Of a DNA stretch of 64,000 bases, positions 1-11,368 are shown one piece after another; within the stretch, counting starts at the first letter, position 1; each line of letters starts with the position of its first letter. The notes under the pieces were generated by a model, which had not been told where the DNA came from, did no database searches, and worked only from the letters and a program-made list of their open reading frames with translations. The DNA is from Argentina anserina (Eukaryota; Streptophyta; Magnoliopsida; Rosales; Rosaceae): positions 21,824,001-21,888,000 of the forward strand of contig NC_065873.1 of the NCBI RefSeq assembly GCF_933775445.1, read 5' to 3'. Made by a program: the position numbers and the translations under genes.

Positions 1-89
1 ATACCTTTACTTCAGGGAACAATGAAGACCCAGACAACAGGAATATCAACAGCTGTATACATGCAATAAAAAACTGAAGGAAAATATGT

Positions 90-1894
90 TTACCCCAATG
101 GAGAGCGAGATTTTGATCGTGAGCGGGGTGGAGACCCGGACCTTGATCTACCAGGGGAGCGGCGAGAAGATTTGGGTTTAGGAGACTTGCTGCAAAGTTT
201 AGGGTAAGTATGAAAAAGAGAAATAAAATGATTAACTGCAGTTTGCTTATTTTGTAATTTAAACTGGCCAAACCTCCTGCTTCTGCTCCGGCTGTAACTT
301 CTACTACGACTACGACTGTAGCTTCTACCTCTTCCCGGAGATCGACCACGGCTGGGGCTCATAGACGAGTCCCGCTTCGCATCATATTCCCGCACCTATT
401 AAAATGAGAATTGATCAAAAAACAGAAAATACAAGTGACGAAGGAGACTAACATTTCAAAATGTAAGATGTCATACCCGAACAGAAGAACGGGAAAAGGC
501 ATTCCTGAAATCAGAGCCATCAAGCTTCTTTACCTGTAGCAATAATTTCATCAGAATTAGAGTTCTGTCTTCTTACTCAATTAAAATTTGACGCATTACA
601 TAATTAACGGAAATCAAATTGAGCATCAAGCACCCATGGAATTTTCAATGTCCATGAGGTATAAATAACTTACTGCATACTTCATGTCTTCCAGGTTAGT
701 GTAGTCCACTACTCCTGTTGTGCCTACGCAAACGATCATGGTACAGAAGGTTAAACAGCCAAGATATTTAGATAAACTAGGCCTTAAGCGTACAGACATT
801 GGAACAGTAAGAGCAAACTCAGTCCAAACATCTCATGTATCTTGGTTTAGTAGCACTTTAACAGTATTTTGACAACTTCCACCACTAATCAGAGACTTTA
901 TTCACCAAGGCGACCGATCAGAAACTTGATGAAGAAAATATAAAAATCGAGAAACTACAGCTGCTTAAGATACAACATTCTACCAAATACTTTTACCATA
1001 TTGCAAAGGTCATGATTATCATTCCACATTCTGATACTAAAGCCACAACGGAGTTATAGGTCTTACCACTGCCATCACGGAAAACTTGGGAGAAACAGAC
1101 ATCCCCAGCCCGTCGCATGTGATCCTGATAATATATAACAATTTCAGTCGACACACAAAGAGACTGTAATATTAAAAGTACCTCCAATAAATACACATAA
1201 ACCTCACCTTAAGATCTTGCCACGAAGCCGAAGACGGTAGTCCAGTCACCATCACTGCAAAAAAAGCACAAACAGATTCAGAACATATCAAGCACATTCC
1301 ACCATTAGATAACAAAAAAAAACAAATGCATCAAATAACACACCACGAAATTCAGAGCGCCTGGACATTCCACGTCCGCCTCGACCACCACCGCCGCCAC
1401 CGCCGCCATCTCGGTGACGATCTCCACCTGAAGAATTTCCACGCCCGCCGTGCGCAAGCTCAACCCTCAGACGATGGCCATCAAAATCATAGCCGTCACG
1501 GCCGCGGATTGCGTCTTCGGCATCGCGAGCATCTTCAAACTGTAATTAAAGATTGTCATAGAGAATAAATATATATATGTATATATATATAAATCCAGAA
1601 AGAAAACAACAAACAGAGAGAAGAAGAAGAAGAAGAGGTCGCTGACCTCAACAAAAGCATAGCCAGGAGGCCTAGGGGGAACCTTAAGGTCGATATGAGC
1701 TATGCGTCCATACTGCAAGTAATTCCAAGATTATCAAGATTACAAGAAGAAATTCGATTTGTAGAAGTGAATCAATTCAATCGAGTTTGGGGATTGATTT
1801 TGATTACCTTGTAGAACAAATCCTCGACCTCTCTCTCGCGTATGTCACCGGGGAGGTTTCCGACGTAAAGTGTTCTGCTGGCGCGGCTGCTCAT
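90..1894 (-). CDS. SR34/SR30-type serine/arginine-rich splicing factor (ASF/SF2 family)
   Basis: Nine exons on the minus strand: 1808-1894, 1647-1712, 1344-1539, 1208-1254, 1067-1124, 674-723, 477-533, 274-395, 90-189. They join in frame to 260 residues. RRM1 has RNP2 LYVGNL (about residue 9) and RNP1 GYAFVE (about 46). A glycine-rich linker (about 95-108) leads to the pseudo-RRM with the family signature SWQDLKD (127-133). The C-terminus is an RS domain of RS dipeptides ending SRSPLG. Family knowledge: these nuclear proteins bind exonic enhancers and steer constitutive and alternative splicing. The ATG is chosen because [14 protein letters not shown] matches family N-termini and no upstream exon is needed. 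The exon 3 donor was set at 1344 because it restores FRVMVTGLP. The exact paralogue (SR34, SR34a, SR30) is undecided. Plant SR genes are often alternatively spliced, but this cannot be read from the sequence. Confidence 0.92.
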
Positions 1895-3060
1895 GGCTCC
1901 GGAGGGTCGGCGCGATGAGGATGAGGGATTTTTTTACCTGCGATGATGAGATTTGGGATCGGGCTCTCGATTTTTAGGGTTTTCAATTATAAGTAAATTT
2001 CACACTCTTCCTTTTATCTGCTTCTACGCATTTGCATCTCGTCCGTTGAATACTTCACCGTGTGGACTCGCACGTGCGTTCGAACTATTTGGTTTTTTTA
2101 TTGATCGTGCGTTCGAACTTGGCCTTTCGCCCAAATACATTATTTTTTGTATTTAATTTTCGCTCCCATTGAACTTCCCTCTGAGGCACAGAGCTGAGTT
2201 ATTACGTCCAATGATCCGTAAAATTTACTTTGCTTATATATGTAGTTTTTTTTTTAGGACTTCTAATAAAAAAATCACTTTTGACACCCAAAATAAGAAA
2301 AAAGTCACTTAAGTTTACAAAATTATAAAAAAGTCGGGCTCTTAAAACTATTTAAAACGTTGCCCATAATTATATATATTTATTTACGACTGTGCCATTG
2401 ATCTAAAATTAAAAAACAATTCAAAGTTTTCGTCGGCAGTCTAGAAACTGAGACGTACGGAGATGGAGCATGAGGCGCGATCTGCGACAGAACCCTAAGC
2501 TAGCATTAAAGATTTAGGCTATGATTCAGGTTAATTAAGCCTAGATCCAAGTCACTGCACTAGGCATGGAGCTCCAAGACGAGAGTCAGAGATGTTGAGG
2601 AAGGAGTGGATCGACAGGAGTAGCGGCGGCACTGGGTTGTCATCGAAGCTTGTAGCTTTGGCTCAAAACGTTGTCTTGGAGCAAGGAGCCTTAGAAATTG
2701 AAATTTGAATTGGCAGAGGATCTGAATACGACGTCATTTGGAGGTTAGGTGCATGGGTGAGTGGGATTTTGGGGTCAAATTGGTGAGACCTAATTGGGGG
2801 AAGATGGAAAGATGGGAGTTTGAATTGGATCGGAGGAAATTTGGATGAAGATGGGAATTTAAGTTGCATTCACACGTTGGGTTTGCTCTATATTTGAGTT
2901 GCGTGGATGATATTTGAGTTGCGTGGTTAGACTAAGGCAATGCTGATTATTTTTTATGGAAGAGTGATGCCTGATGATTATTGTTATAGGGAAACTTACT
3001 AGTTGATGGTGTATTCGGTGGAGAACACAACCAACAGTTAACACAGCTTGAAATTTTGGA
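1895..3060. other. Upstream region of the SR gene and intergenic DNA
   Basis: The first 60-odd bases are probably the 5' leader and core promoter of the minus-strand SR gene. The rest is AT-rich up to about 2450 and mixed to 3060. I see no conserved protein, RNA gene or recognisable transposon end. Short reading frames here have no family resemblance. Confidence 0.5.
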
Positions 3061-3214
3061 GGAACTTAAGTCCCTCTTGAATTTATTAACATTGTGTTGG
3101 CATTTTTCGAAGAAGCTGTTTTCTTTGTTTTTAGAAGAGATTGGTTATTCCGAAAAGAATGTTCTTCTTCAGGAACCCAAAGCAGGAGTAAATCTTGTTT
3201 CAATACCAAAGCAG

Positions 3215-3595
3215 TAGGTGTGACAGTGTCTGTGACATCGTCTGTGACAGGAGCTGTGACATGCCGAGAGGAAATGTTGAAATATGTGAAATTTTGTTAA
3301 AATTCAAATGAAATTGGTATGACAGTGGGTGTGACCGTTAGTGTAAATAGATAGTGTGACAGCTTTTGTGACAGTGGGTGTGATAGGAGGTGTGACAACT
3401 TTTGTGACAGTGGGTGTGATAGGAGGTGTGACAGGAGGTGTGACAGTTAGTGTAATAGGTAGTGTGATAGTGGGTGTGATAAGTAGTGTAAGAGAGGTTG
3501 TGACAGTGGGTGTAAATAGATAGTGTGATAGTGGTTGTGACAGTAGGTGTGACAGCGTCTGTGACATGAGCTGTGACATGCCGAAATGATAGAGC
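3215..3595. repeat. Degenerate minisatellite of 11-12-bp units (GTGACAGTGGGT type)
   Basis: About 380 bp is made of variants of gtgacagtgggt, gtgacaggaggt and gtgataggtagt. Because the unit is often 12 bp, both strands give long open frames (for example 3304-3633 minus, HxHT and VTxxVT repeats), which are low-complexity artefacts. The array abuts the gypsy-type leader sequence that starts at 3610, so it could belong to that element's internal region rather than to host DNA. Confidence 0.8.
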
Positions 3596-3678
3596 CAAAA
3601 TGACATGCCGAATTTATTTTTACAAATGTACAATATAATACAAAATTAACACTTCAAAGAATTGAGATTTTCTCAATT

Positions 3679-3695
3679 CCCCGGCAACGGCGCCA
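3679..3695 (-). promoter_or_regulatory. Second copy of the tRNA-Asp primer-binding site
   Basis: The plus strand reads CCCCGGCAACGGCGCCA, identical to the 3' end of plant tRNA-Asp, so the minus strand is a primer-binding site. It lies 3 bases from the left LTR, where a simple two-LTR element would instead have flanking host DNA. Confidence 0.8.
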
Positions 3696-3698
3696 AAA

Positions 3699-5248
3699 TG
3701 ATAGAGCGTTGGTTAAAACGTCTATAATAAACCCTGTAAAACATCATCGTTAGTATAGAATAAGCAGGGATCGTTCTTTCCGGGGAATTGAAGGGAACTC
3801 TAAACTTTTAGTGTTAACAAATAATGGAGGGTTTGAGATTGATTATTAACTACTAAAATAAAACCTAAATTACTATTTACATGATCGACTTCTCTTTAAC
3901 AAACTTAAACCAAATTTACCATTACACCACATAATTACAAGTTCGAACCTATCATGCCTTCTAATTCAACCAATTACATACTTTTTAGACACCAATACAA
4001 TTAGAGCCTTAGGGGATCATCTAATCATGCAAGATTTCAATTAACATTTAGATTGACTTAGGGCCTAATCTAAATTTGCATGCAATCGAATTCAATAACA
4101 CTTAGAGTAGAAATCAAACAAGATTACATTTAAGCACCAAATCTTTGTTGGAGACATGTTTCATGTATGGCGTCACCCACCATGGTTTCACATGCAAATT
4201 TCCAGAATTTTTACCACTTTTAATCAACACAAATCGAACCTACTTAGGGCATGATTCGATTTGTGTCAATATGGTTGATGAATCTAGCACTCAAATACAA
4301 TATTAGGGAATGCATCCAAGCACTAAATTCATATGCACATATCTGAAAATTATCTAAAAGTATGAGAAAGATGAATATAACACAACAATAGAAATACAAA
4401 CTCATTAATTATAGAAAACCATCAATTTGGCAAAGATCCAAAAATCCAATAAAACAATCTGAAAATTCTAAAACAAATACAAAACCAATATTTCCACATA
4501 AATAACAACTTACAATCTTCATAGACAAAGAATTGTAGATTAACACAAATAGACGAATCCATGGAGATGAGTTGCGAGAATCACACGTTGTAGGAACCTT
4601 GGAGATGTGGCTTCAATAGTGAAACTCGGTGGAGATGGTGATAGTTTTGGGGTGGACGGCTTGGCTAATTTGTGAGGGAAATTTATGGTGGTGTTTTGGT
4701 AGAGTTTTGACTCTTGAATGCTAATGAGAAGTGATGATATTTGAGAGGTGAAGCCATGTATATATAGAGGAAAGATGGAGGGTTTGAAATTGCTTCTTTC
4801 TTCCTATAATAATGCCATGCTTTAATCCCTTAAATCATGGAAAGCTGTATTCCCTAAAACATGGCATGTTTTAATCCCTAAAACATGCAATGTTTTATTC
4901 CCTAAAACATGCCATGTTTTATGCCTTTAATGATCATCTTCTATTTAATTGTTGCATGACTTGGCTCCATCTTTTTTTTCTTTAATTATCTCTTCAATCC
5001 AATCTGAAAATAAGAAAATAAAATCATAAGTAAGATATAATTAATTTCAAAACCTAACAAGGATTCCTAGTCAAACTAGGAATCTAAACCAATTATGCGT
5101 TTTAACTCATGTAAGCACAAAAATGCATCCAATACCGCTCAAGACTCTTACTACGACTCAATGACTCAATAGTACAACAATAAGGGCTAAGCAAAGTACA
5201 AATTGAGGTAAAAACATATTAAGAACGTCGCACAAAATGCTCCTATCA
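3699..5248 (-). repeat. Left LTR (1550 bp) of the gypsy-type element
   Basis: TGATAG...CTATCA termini. Same length as the copy at 8440-9989, with only scattered single-base differences seen by eye. A TATA-like tatatata core lies near 4758-4765 (plus-strand coordinates), correctly oriented to drive minus-strand transcription. Around 4850-4920 it contains several ccctaaaacatg units and small palindromes. It is flanked on the left by a tRNA-Asp primer site and on the right by a purine tract read on the minus strand. Confidence 0.92.
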
Positions 5249-5270
5249 ACTACCCCACACTTGGCTTTTG
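5249..5270 (-). promoter_or_regulatory. Polypurine tract of the gypsy-type element
   Basis: On the minus strand the bases just before the left LTR read AAGTGTGGGGTAGT, a typical plus-strand priming tract of Tat/Athila-like elements. This fixes the left LTR as the 3' LTR of the 5249-8439 internal region. Confidence 0.7.
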
Positions 5271-6995
5271 CTAGTCCCTTAGCAAAACAAAACTAAATGA
5301 GACACTATTGCCCCTAAATGATTGTCTCAGAATCTCAAAACACATAGTTTTCAAGTCTAAGCATTTGAATGTAAGCACATAAATTCCAAGTTTCATAAAC
5401 ATGCTTCATATTATGAATTAGTCAGATACGAGACAATAAGCATTTAACATGTTTAGTCAATCCAATCCTCCTCACAAGGCATACTCTCTTCTTTTCACTC
5501 AGATTCATGGTTATCATTCACACATAAGTATATGCAAGAGAAATGATATTAAGGCATCAAATAACTTACATATTTCAACAAATGAAAGCACTTTGTGAAT
5601 AACATAGGAAAACCTCATTTAACAACTAAGTACACAAATGGACCAAAACCATATGCTCAACTCTTGTGATCATCTCCACAAACCAAGATTTGCTCATTTT
5701 AAGAATCATTAGGATCATTAGATAAGGTAAATGTTTAGGCGTAGCTAAAGGCATGGAATATCAAGGAATCACAAAGGTAATCCTATGGACTTAGCAGAGT
5801 AAACATCATCCTTATGACACCACACACCATCAGGGGCCGAATATAACAAGTTGGGCACAATCATCATTCTAACCACAAAGTGAACATGGACAAAGGTCAA
5901 GTAAAAATTTTTAGACCTTCAATTACAACTCAACTCCAAATCACGGATGAAAGACAACATAACATTTTTTTCTTTTCTTGCCGAGTTCATCATTCTTTTT
6001 TTTTCTTTTTCTTGTTTTTTTTTTCGGCAATGCTTGCTTAAAAGCTTGTTGATTTTTTTTTCAAATGTCTTCCACCCCACACTTATTTCATGTATCATCA
6101 CAACATCATCTCAATAAGAATTCTGCCAAATCTATAGGACAAGGTAGATGTAACTATACTAAGCATGGAGATAACATAGGTGATGAATAAAAGGCTCAAT
6201 GTAGGCTCAAATGTGGTTAAACTAAGGAGTCCTAAATAGGGCACATATAAGGATACATAGTTGTTTGGCTAAAGTGGTGGTATTCCTAGAAATGATCCAT
6301 AAATCATTTTCAAAATCAGAGCATTTTATGACTTAAAAGTTTCAACAATCACAAAAGTGAGTTCTAGTAAATTCTAGAGTCCATTCAAAGCTATGACATA
6401 TAGTTATTGAATATGCAAAGAATAGTGAGGTTCATGAATAACCACGAAATTTCAAATTACATCTCATGAAAAAAATATATATATATAGGCTAAAAAACTC
6501 ACAGGTTGTTATGGACTTTAAACTGACCAAAACATGTATGCCAAAATCAATTAATCCAAATCTCACATGTTCATACCAAATCCACATTATCAATGAAACT
6601 TACAATTCAATTCTTATGGAATGCAAAACCATCATCTATGTATTTTAGAGACATAATCATCCTAGACTTTAGGGGCATCCTAAGACTCAATAAAGCAATA
6701 ATTTTTTTTTTTGGATTTTTTTTATCATGACACAAATAATCAATGAACTTGCAACCCTACCCCACACTTAGAAAATTACATTGTCCTCAATGTAAGCTCA
6801 ATAGTAAGAATGTAATTCACAAGCATAGAATAAGATCACATATCAACACATATACAAGTCAACCATAAGAATGAAGGGATTAGAAAATTCAAACTCTCGT
6901 AGACGACTACTCCACATATACGGTTGAAATGGGTTGCCTCCCATGCAGCGCTTGAGTTTTATAGTCTCTCAACCTAGACTCTCTCATGTTCATTC
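5271..6995 (-). other. Non-coding 3' internal region of the gypsy-type element
   Basis: About 1.7 kb between the integrase remnant and the polypurine tract. It is AT-rich with poly-T runs near 5990-6060 and 6700-6725 and has no recognisable domain. Near 6925-6960, just downstream of the pol stop on the minus strand, lies the stretch caagcgctgcatgggaggca, which I recognise as common after pol in Tat/Athila-like elements. Confidence 0.6.
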
Positions 6996-7247
6996 TCATT
7001 TAGGCGCATCTCTCACAATTGTCTTCTCATGCGTGTGCTCCTCATATGGCTCATAGTAGGGCTTAAGTCGATGCTCATTCACGTTGAATGTCTTCCATGT
7101 TTTATCATTTTGAATCTCAACTGCACCATGAGCAAACATGTTAGTAACAACAAATGGGCCAACTCAACGCGAACGAAGTTTCACTCGAAACAACATAAGC
7201 CTCCAATGGAATAACAGATGTTTCTGGCCCACTTGGAACTTCTTTCC
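6996..7247 (-). pseudogene. Integrase C-terminal remnant of a Ty3/gypsy polyprotein
   Basis: Read on the minus strand from about 7247, this segment gives KFQVGQKHLLF, then LRSRWVGPFVV, a hydrophobic GAVEIQN strand and NVNEHRLKPYYE, and stops at 6996. That order matches the C-terminal end of plant gypsy integrase in the Tat/Athila group. There is no DDE core, RT or protease upstream, so it is a remnant kept in a non-autonomous derivative. It is the only coding trace in the element. Confidence 0.8.
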
Positions 7248-7389
7248 TCTAATCATTTTTTTGTTATTATTTTTCATTTTTTTTGTTTTTTTATTCTTTT
7301 TTAATTTTTTTTAATTTTTTATTTTATTTTTAATGTTACGAAATCTACATAAAGTATTATTAAGTCTAATTGATTTTATTCACACACAA

Positions 7390-8350
7390 TCCTAACATTT
7401 AAGGTACGTGGAGCAGAGGAGCTAACTGTGCAACGGACTGAAACAGCCCCAGGTAAGGGTCTTGCTTTATCTGATATACCTTAAAAGTTAGAATATCATT
7501 TTCTTTTGAAACTATATACATCTATTTATACAAAGTTATTTTCTAAGTTATAAAGCGAGGTGGACATGCGGCCTAAGTATGTTGTCTAGACACAAACTCA
7601 TTCTTTTGTTTCAGAAGGCTGGATAGCTAGATTCAGAGATCGTCGCAAGGCAGGACTCATTTGTTGGACACCACGGAGGCTACACCCTCGAAAGGATGTT
7701 TCCACTCTCGACTCCATCACCGAGATGTATGTCAGTCTATGGGCCTCTGAGATCCAATTTTGTAAACCTTGAACCAGGATAATGAAAATAGCATGCCCCT
7801 TACTCAGCTCGGAATAAATTTGTGTGTTAGACTGCTCGCAAAGTGTTAATAAAAGCCGTCATCAACCCCAAGTGACCTTAGCAATGTACAAATGGAGGGT
7901 TAAGGCTAATATTAACAAAATGGACTTTACCTATTCCGTTCACTTTATAACTTACAATAAACTAAGCATAAATAAACATTTAGTTTCCTTAAAAATTATC
8001 TAAGTGTAACAAGTATTCTATATGCATACTACAACAAAATTAAAACATTTATCACAAATTTTTTTTTAAAGTTTAATTTTTACTATGCGTATTTTACTGT
8101 TACCTAGTACTGTTCACATACATTGATTTTTTAATTTTTTTTCAATTTACTATTTACTGTACACAAAATTTATTTTTACAAAGATAAAGTTTTTTTTACT
8201 TTTTATTTTTACAATTTATAAGTATTTTTACATTTTTACACTTACAAAAAAAAGTAAAAAAAAAATTACGGAGATTTACTTTTTTTTAGATGTAAAAAAA
8301 AACTTATAATTGTTTTTACTGAATATTACTATTCACCATACTATTCACAG
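7390..8350 (+). other. Unassigned internal segment with a spliced-looking plus-strand pattern
   Basis: This 5' internal part of the gypsy-type element holds AT-rich low-complexity DNA (7990-8340) and a less AT-rich block (7400-7870). In the block, a possible donor (ccccag|gtaagg, 7453) and acceptor (tttcag, about 7613) face each other on the plus strand, followed by a 120-base GC-richer segment and aataaa-like motifs near 7785 and 7850. No protein was recognised. It could be a captured gene fragment, an antisense transcript unit or chance. Confidence 0.35.
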
Positions 8351-8419
8351 GAATTTATTTTTACAAATGTACAATATAGTACAAAATTAACACTTCAAAT
8401 AATTGAGATTTTCTCAATT

Positions 8420-8436
8420 CCCCGGCAACGGCGCCA
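8420..8436 (-). promoter_or_regulatory. tRNA-Asp primer-binding site of the gypsy-type element
   Basis: CCCCGGCAACGGCGCCA on the plus strand equals the tRNA-Asp 3' end. On the minus strand this primer site sits 3 bases downstream of the right LTR, which establishes minus-strand orientation of the element. Confidence 0.88.
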
Positions 8437-8439
8437 AAA

Positions 8440-9989
8440 TGATAGAGCGTTGGTTAAAACGTCTATAATAAACCCTGTAAAACATTATCGTTAGTATAGA
8501 ATAAGCAGGGATCGTTCTTTCCGGGGAATTGAAGAGAACTCTAAACTTTTAGTGTTAACAAATAATGGAGGGTTTGAGATTGATTATTAACTACTAAAAT
8601 AAAACTTAAATTACTATTTACATGATCGACTTCTCTTTAACAAACTTAAACCAAATTTACCATTACACCACATAATTACAAGTTCGAACCTATCATGCCT
8701 TCTAATTCAACCAATTACATACTTTTTAGACACCAATATAATTAGAGCCTTAGGGGATCATCTAATCATGCAAGATTTCAATTAACATTTAGATTGACTT
8801 ATGGCCTAATCTAAATTTGCATGCAATCGAATTCAATAACACTTAGAGTAGAAATCAAACAAGATTACATTTAAGCACCAAATCTTTGTTGGAGACATGT
8901 TTCATGTATGGCGTCACCCACCATGGTTTCACATGCAAATTTCCAGAATTTTTACCACTTTTAATCAACACAAATCGAACCTACTTAGGGCATGATTCGA
9001 TTTGTGTCAATATGGTTGATGAATCTAGCACTCAAATACAATCTTAGGGAATGCATCCAAGCACTAAATTCATATGCACATATCTGAAAATTATCTAAAA
9101 GTATGAGAAAGATGAATATAACACAACAATAGAAATACAAACTCATTAATTATAGAAAACCATCAATTCGGCAAAGATCCAAAAATCCAATAAAACAATC
9201 TGAAAATTCTAAAACAAATACAAAACCAATATTTCCACATAAATAACAACTTACAATCTTCATAGACAAAGAATTATAGATTAACACAAATAGACGAAGC
9301 CATGGAGATGAGTTGCGAGAATCACACGTTGTAGGAACCTTGGAGGTGTGTCTTCAATAGTGAAACTCGGTGGAGATGATGATAGTTTTGGGGTGGACGG
9401 CTTGGCTAATTTGTGAGGGAAATTTATGGTGGTGTTTTGGTAGAGTTTTGACTCTTGAATGCTAATGAGAAGTGATGATATTTGAGAGGTGAAGCCATGT
9501 ATATATAGAGGAAAGATGGAGGGTTTGAAATTGCTTCTTTCTTCCTATAATAATGCCATACTTTAATCCCTTAAATCATGGAAAGTTGTATTCCCTAAAA
9601 CATGGCATGTTTTAATCCCTAAAACATGCAATGTTTTATTCCCTAAAACATGCCATGTTTTATGCCTTTAATGATCATCTTCTATTTAATTGTTGCATGA
9701 CTTGGCTCCATCTTTTTTTTCTTTAATTATCTCTTCAATCCAATCTGAAAATAAGAAAATAAAATCATAAGTAAGAGATAATTAATTTCAAAACCTAACA
9801 AGGATTCCTAGTCAAACTAGGAATCTAAACCAATTATGCATTTTAACTCATGTAAGCACAAAAATGCATCCAATACCGCTCAAGACTCTTACTACGACTC
9901 AATGACTCAATAGTACAACAATAAGGGCTAAGCAAAGTACAAATTGAGGTAAAAACATATTAAGAACGTCGCACAAAATGCTCCTATCA
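8440..9989 (-). repeat. Right LTR (1550 bp), the 5' LTR on the minus strand
   Basis: Near-identical to 3699-5248, with the same TGATAG/CTATCA ends and the same TATA-like core near 9498. The duplicated block extends beyond the LTR through the primer site and leader to 8351, matching 3610 in the left copy. Confidence 0.92.
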
Positions 9990-11098
9990 ATGCACTAAGG
10001 CATCGCTACACTTCACATGTCACAAAAGCAGTGTAAAAGGGAGAGTAACCGTAACTGTAACCGTAACCAAGGAGATGAGAAACACTAAGAGTGACAACTC
10101 AAAGGTTCGCAAACGACCAAACAAGAACCATAACCGATTCTAGAACAATATGAGCAGTTGTTTCGGACGCAAGATCTGACGACAAATGTGTCTTGTGTCC
10201 CATATACGGATTCAGATCTGACCCAAAAAAAAATGAAGCATAATACGAGCCCAAGCCATAGCAGCTCTGAACCACAAACTCAAGCAATTGGGCCTTCCAA
10301 AGAAAAAGGCCCAAGAACGTGTCCTTAGTCCACCCACCCAATTGGGCACCCAAACACTGCCGCCGCCTAGAGCATGTTCGACCACCGCATGGTGCCTCTC
10401 CACACCCCTCCGATCACCACCATACGGTAGAGAAATCCTCCTCACCAAATTTGAAAACCACTATCGGTATCTCAAGACCCCCAACTCCGCTAGATCTGCG
10501 AGATGCCGCCAATCAACACCAATGGTAGTGCAACTTCAACAACATGGATCCCAAATACAGGTCCAAGCCCGCCGAATTGGTATACTTATGATCCAGGAAT
10601 TTAACGCCGCCCAACGCGAGACAACCATGTCGTGCTCCGCTGATTGCCCAGCCATAGGTCGTGCCCTCACCCATCTTGACTCCAGAGATATGAGTGGCGA
10701 GGCTAACCCCAACTGCACCCAATGCATATCGATGCGCAACCGATCTAGATCGGAAAACTTATGCTAACACCAGGCAGACTTGGAGAGAGCAGAAAGAAAG
10801 GCCGACCACGGGAGGGCCGAAGGAGAGGCCTCTCGAAGGGGGATCATAGATCTGGTGCCGCGTCGAACAAAGCCCTCCCGCTATGGTTTGAAGCCGCCGA
10901 GCGAGAGAGAATGCTCTTGCTATATAAACATTAATTTTTTGTATTGTTATATATGGTACTGTCATGATCGCTTTATAGTAGTAGAGGTAGGTGAAGTTGT
11001 ATGATATACTTGTATCTCTATATAACTCGGCTAGGTATGAGAAAAATTATAGAGGAAGTTTGATCAAGACTGTGTTTTTTGGATGTGGTACGGAAATA
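9990..11098. other. GC-richer unassigned DNA between the gypsy-type element and the F-box remnant
   Basis: 10010-10900 is clearly richer in C and G than its surroundings, and overlapping open frames occur on both strands (for example 10288-10767 plus). I recognise no domain. A short gtaacc/gtaactg repeat lies near 10048-10070, and ctatataaac near 10920 could be a TATA box. The composition suggests a decayed transposon, but I cannot name a family. Confidence 0.4.
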
Positions 11099-11368
11099 AT
11101 GTCAACGTCGAATGAGCAGGCGTTTGTTCTTCCTGAAGATATTGTAGTGAGTATTCTAATGAGGTTTTCCGGTGAAATCTTTGCTCTGATTTACATGAGT
11201 GTCGAAACAGTGACGTTCTGTTATCATATTTGACCTCAAGTTTGCTAAATCCCACCTCCAACTAGCATCGCAGCAAGGAACCTTGCGTTCAAGATTTCTC
11301 ATCTCCACATACGTTGCAGGTTTAACTACGAATCTGCCCCCTCAGTTTCAAACCCTAGAAGATAATTT

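Larger units (their letters stand above)
3610..9989 (-). mobile_element. Non-autonomous Ty3/gypsy-type LTR element, with an extra LTR-PBS-leader junction on its left
   Basis: Two near-identical 1550-bp LTRs (3699-5248 and 8440-9989) begin TGATAG and end CTATCA. On the minus strand the right copy is the 5' LTR: it is followed after a 3-base spacer by a primer site matching the 3' end of plant tRNA-Asp. The internal region (5249-8439, 3.2 kb) has no gag, protease, RT or RNase H frame. Only an integrase C-terminal remnant (6996-7247) survives, which places it in the non-chromovirus (Tat/Athila-like) gypsy group. The left LTR is also followed by the same primer site and about 70 bp of leader (3610-3695), as if a second copy once lay to its left. 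The base after 9989 begins atgca. No matching target duplication was found on the left, consistent with a rearranged array. The few LTR differences seen by eye imply a recent insertion. Confidence 0.85.

Noticed and set aside
3304..3633. Minus-strand frame with many HT and TVT repeats
   Set aside because: It is the minisatellite read in frame. Its repeats are of DNA origin and no domain or start context supports a gene.
4790..4930. CCCTAAA-like motifs resembling telomere repeat
   Set aside because: The units are ccctaaaacatg words with palindromes inside an LTR. They are not tandem CCCTAAA.
8420..8436. tRNA-Asp 3' end could be called a tRNA gene
   Set aside because: Only 17 bases match, next to an LTR end. 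There is no cloverleaf, so it is a retroelement primer site.
10288..10767. 159-aa plus-strand frame
   Set aside because: No recognisable domain, overlaps equally long frames on the other strand, and lies in repeat-like DNA.
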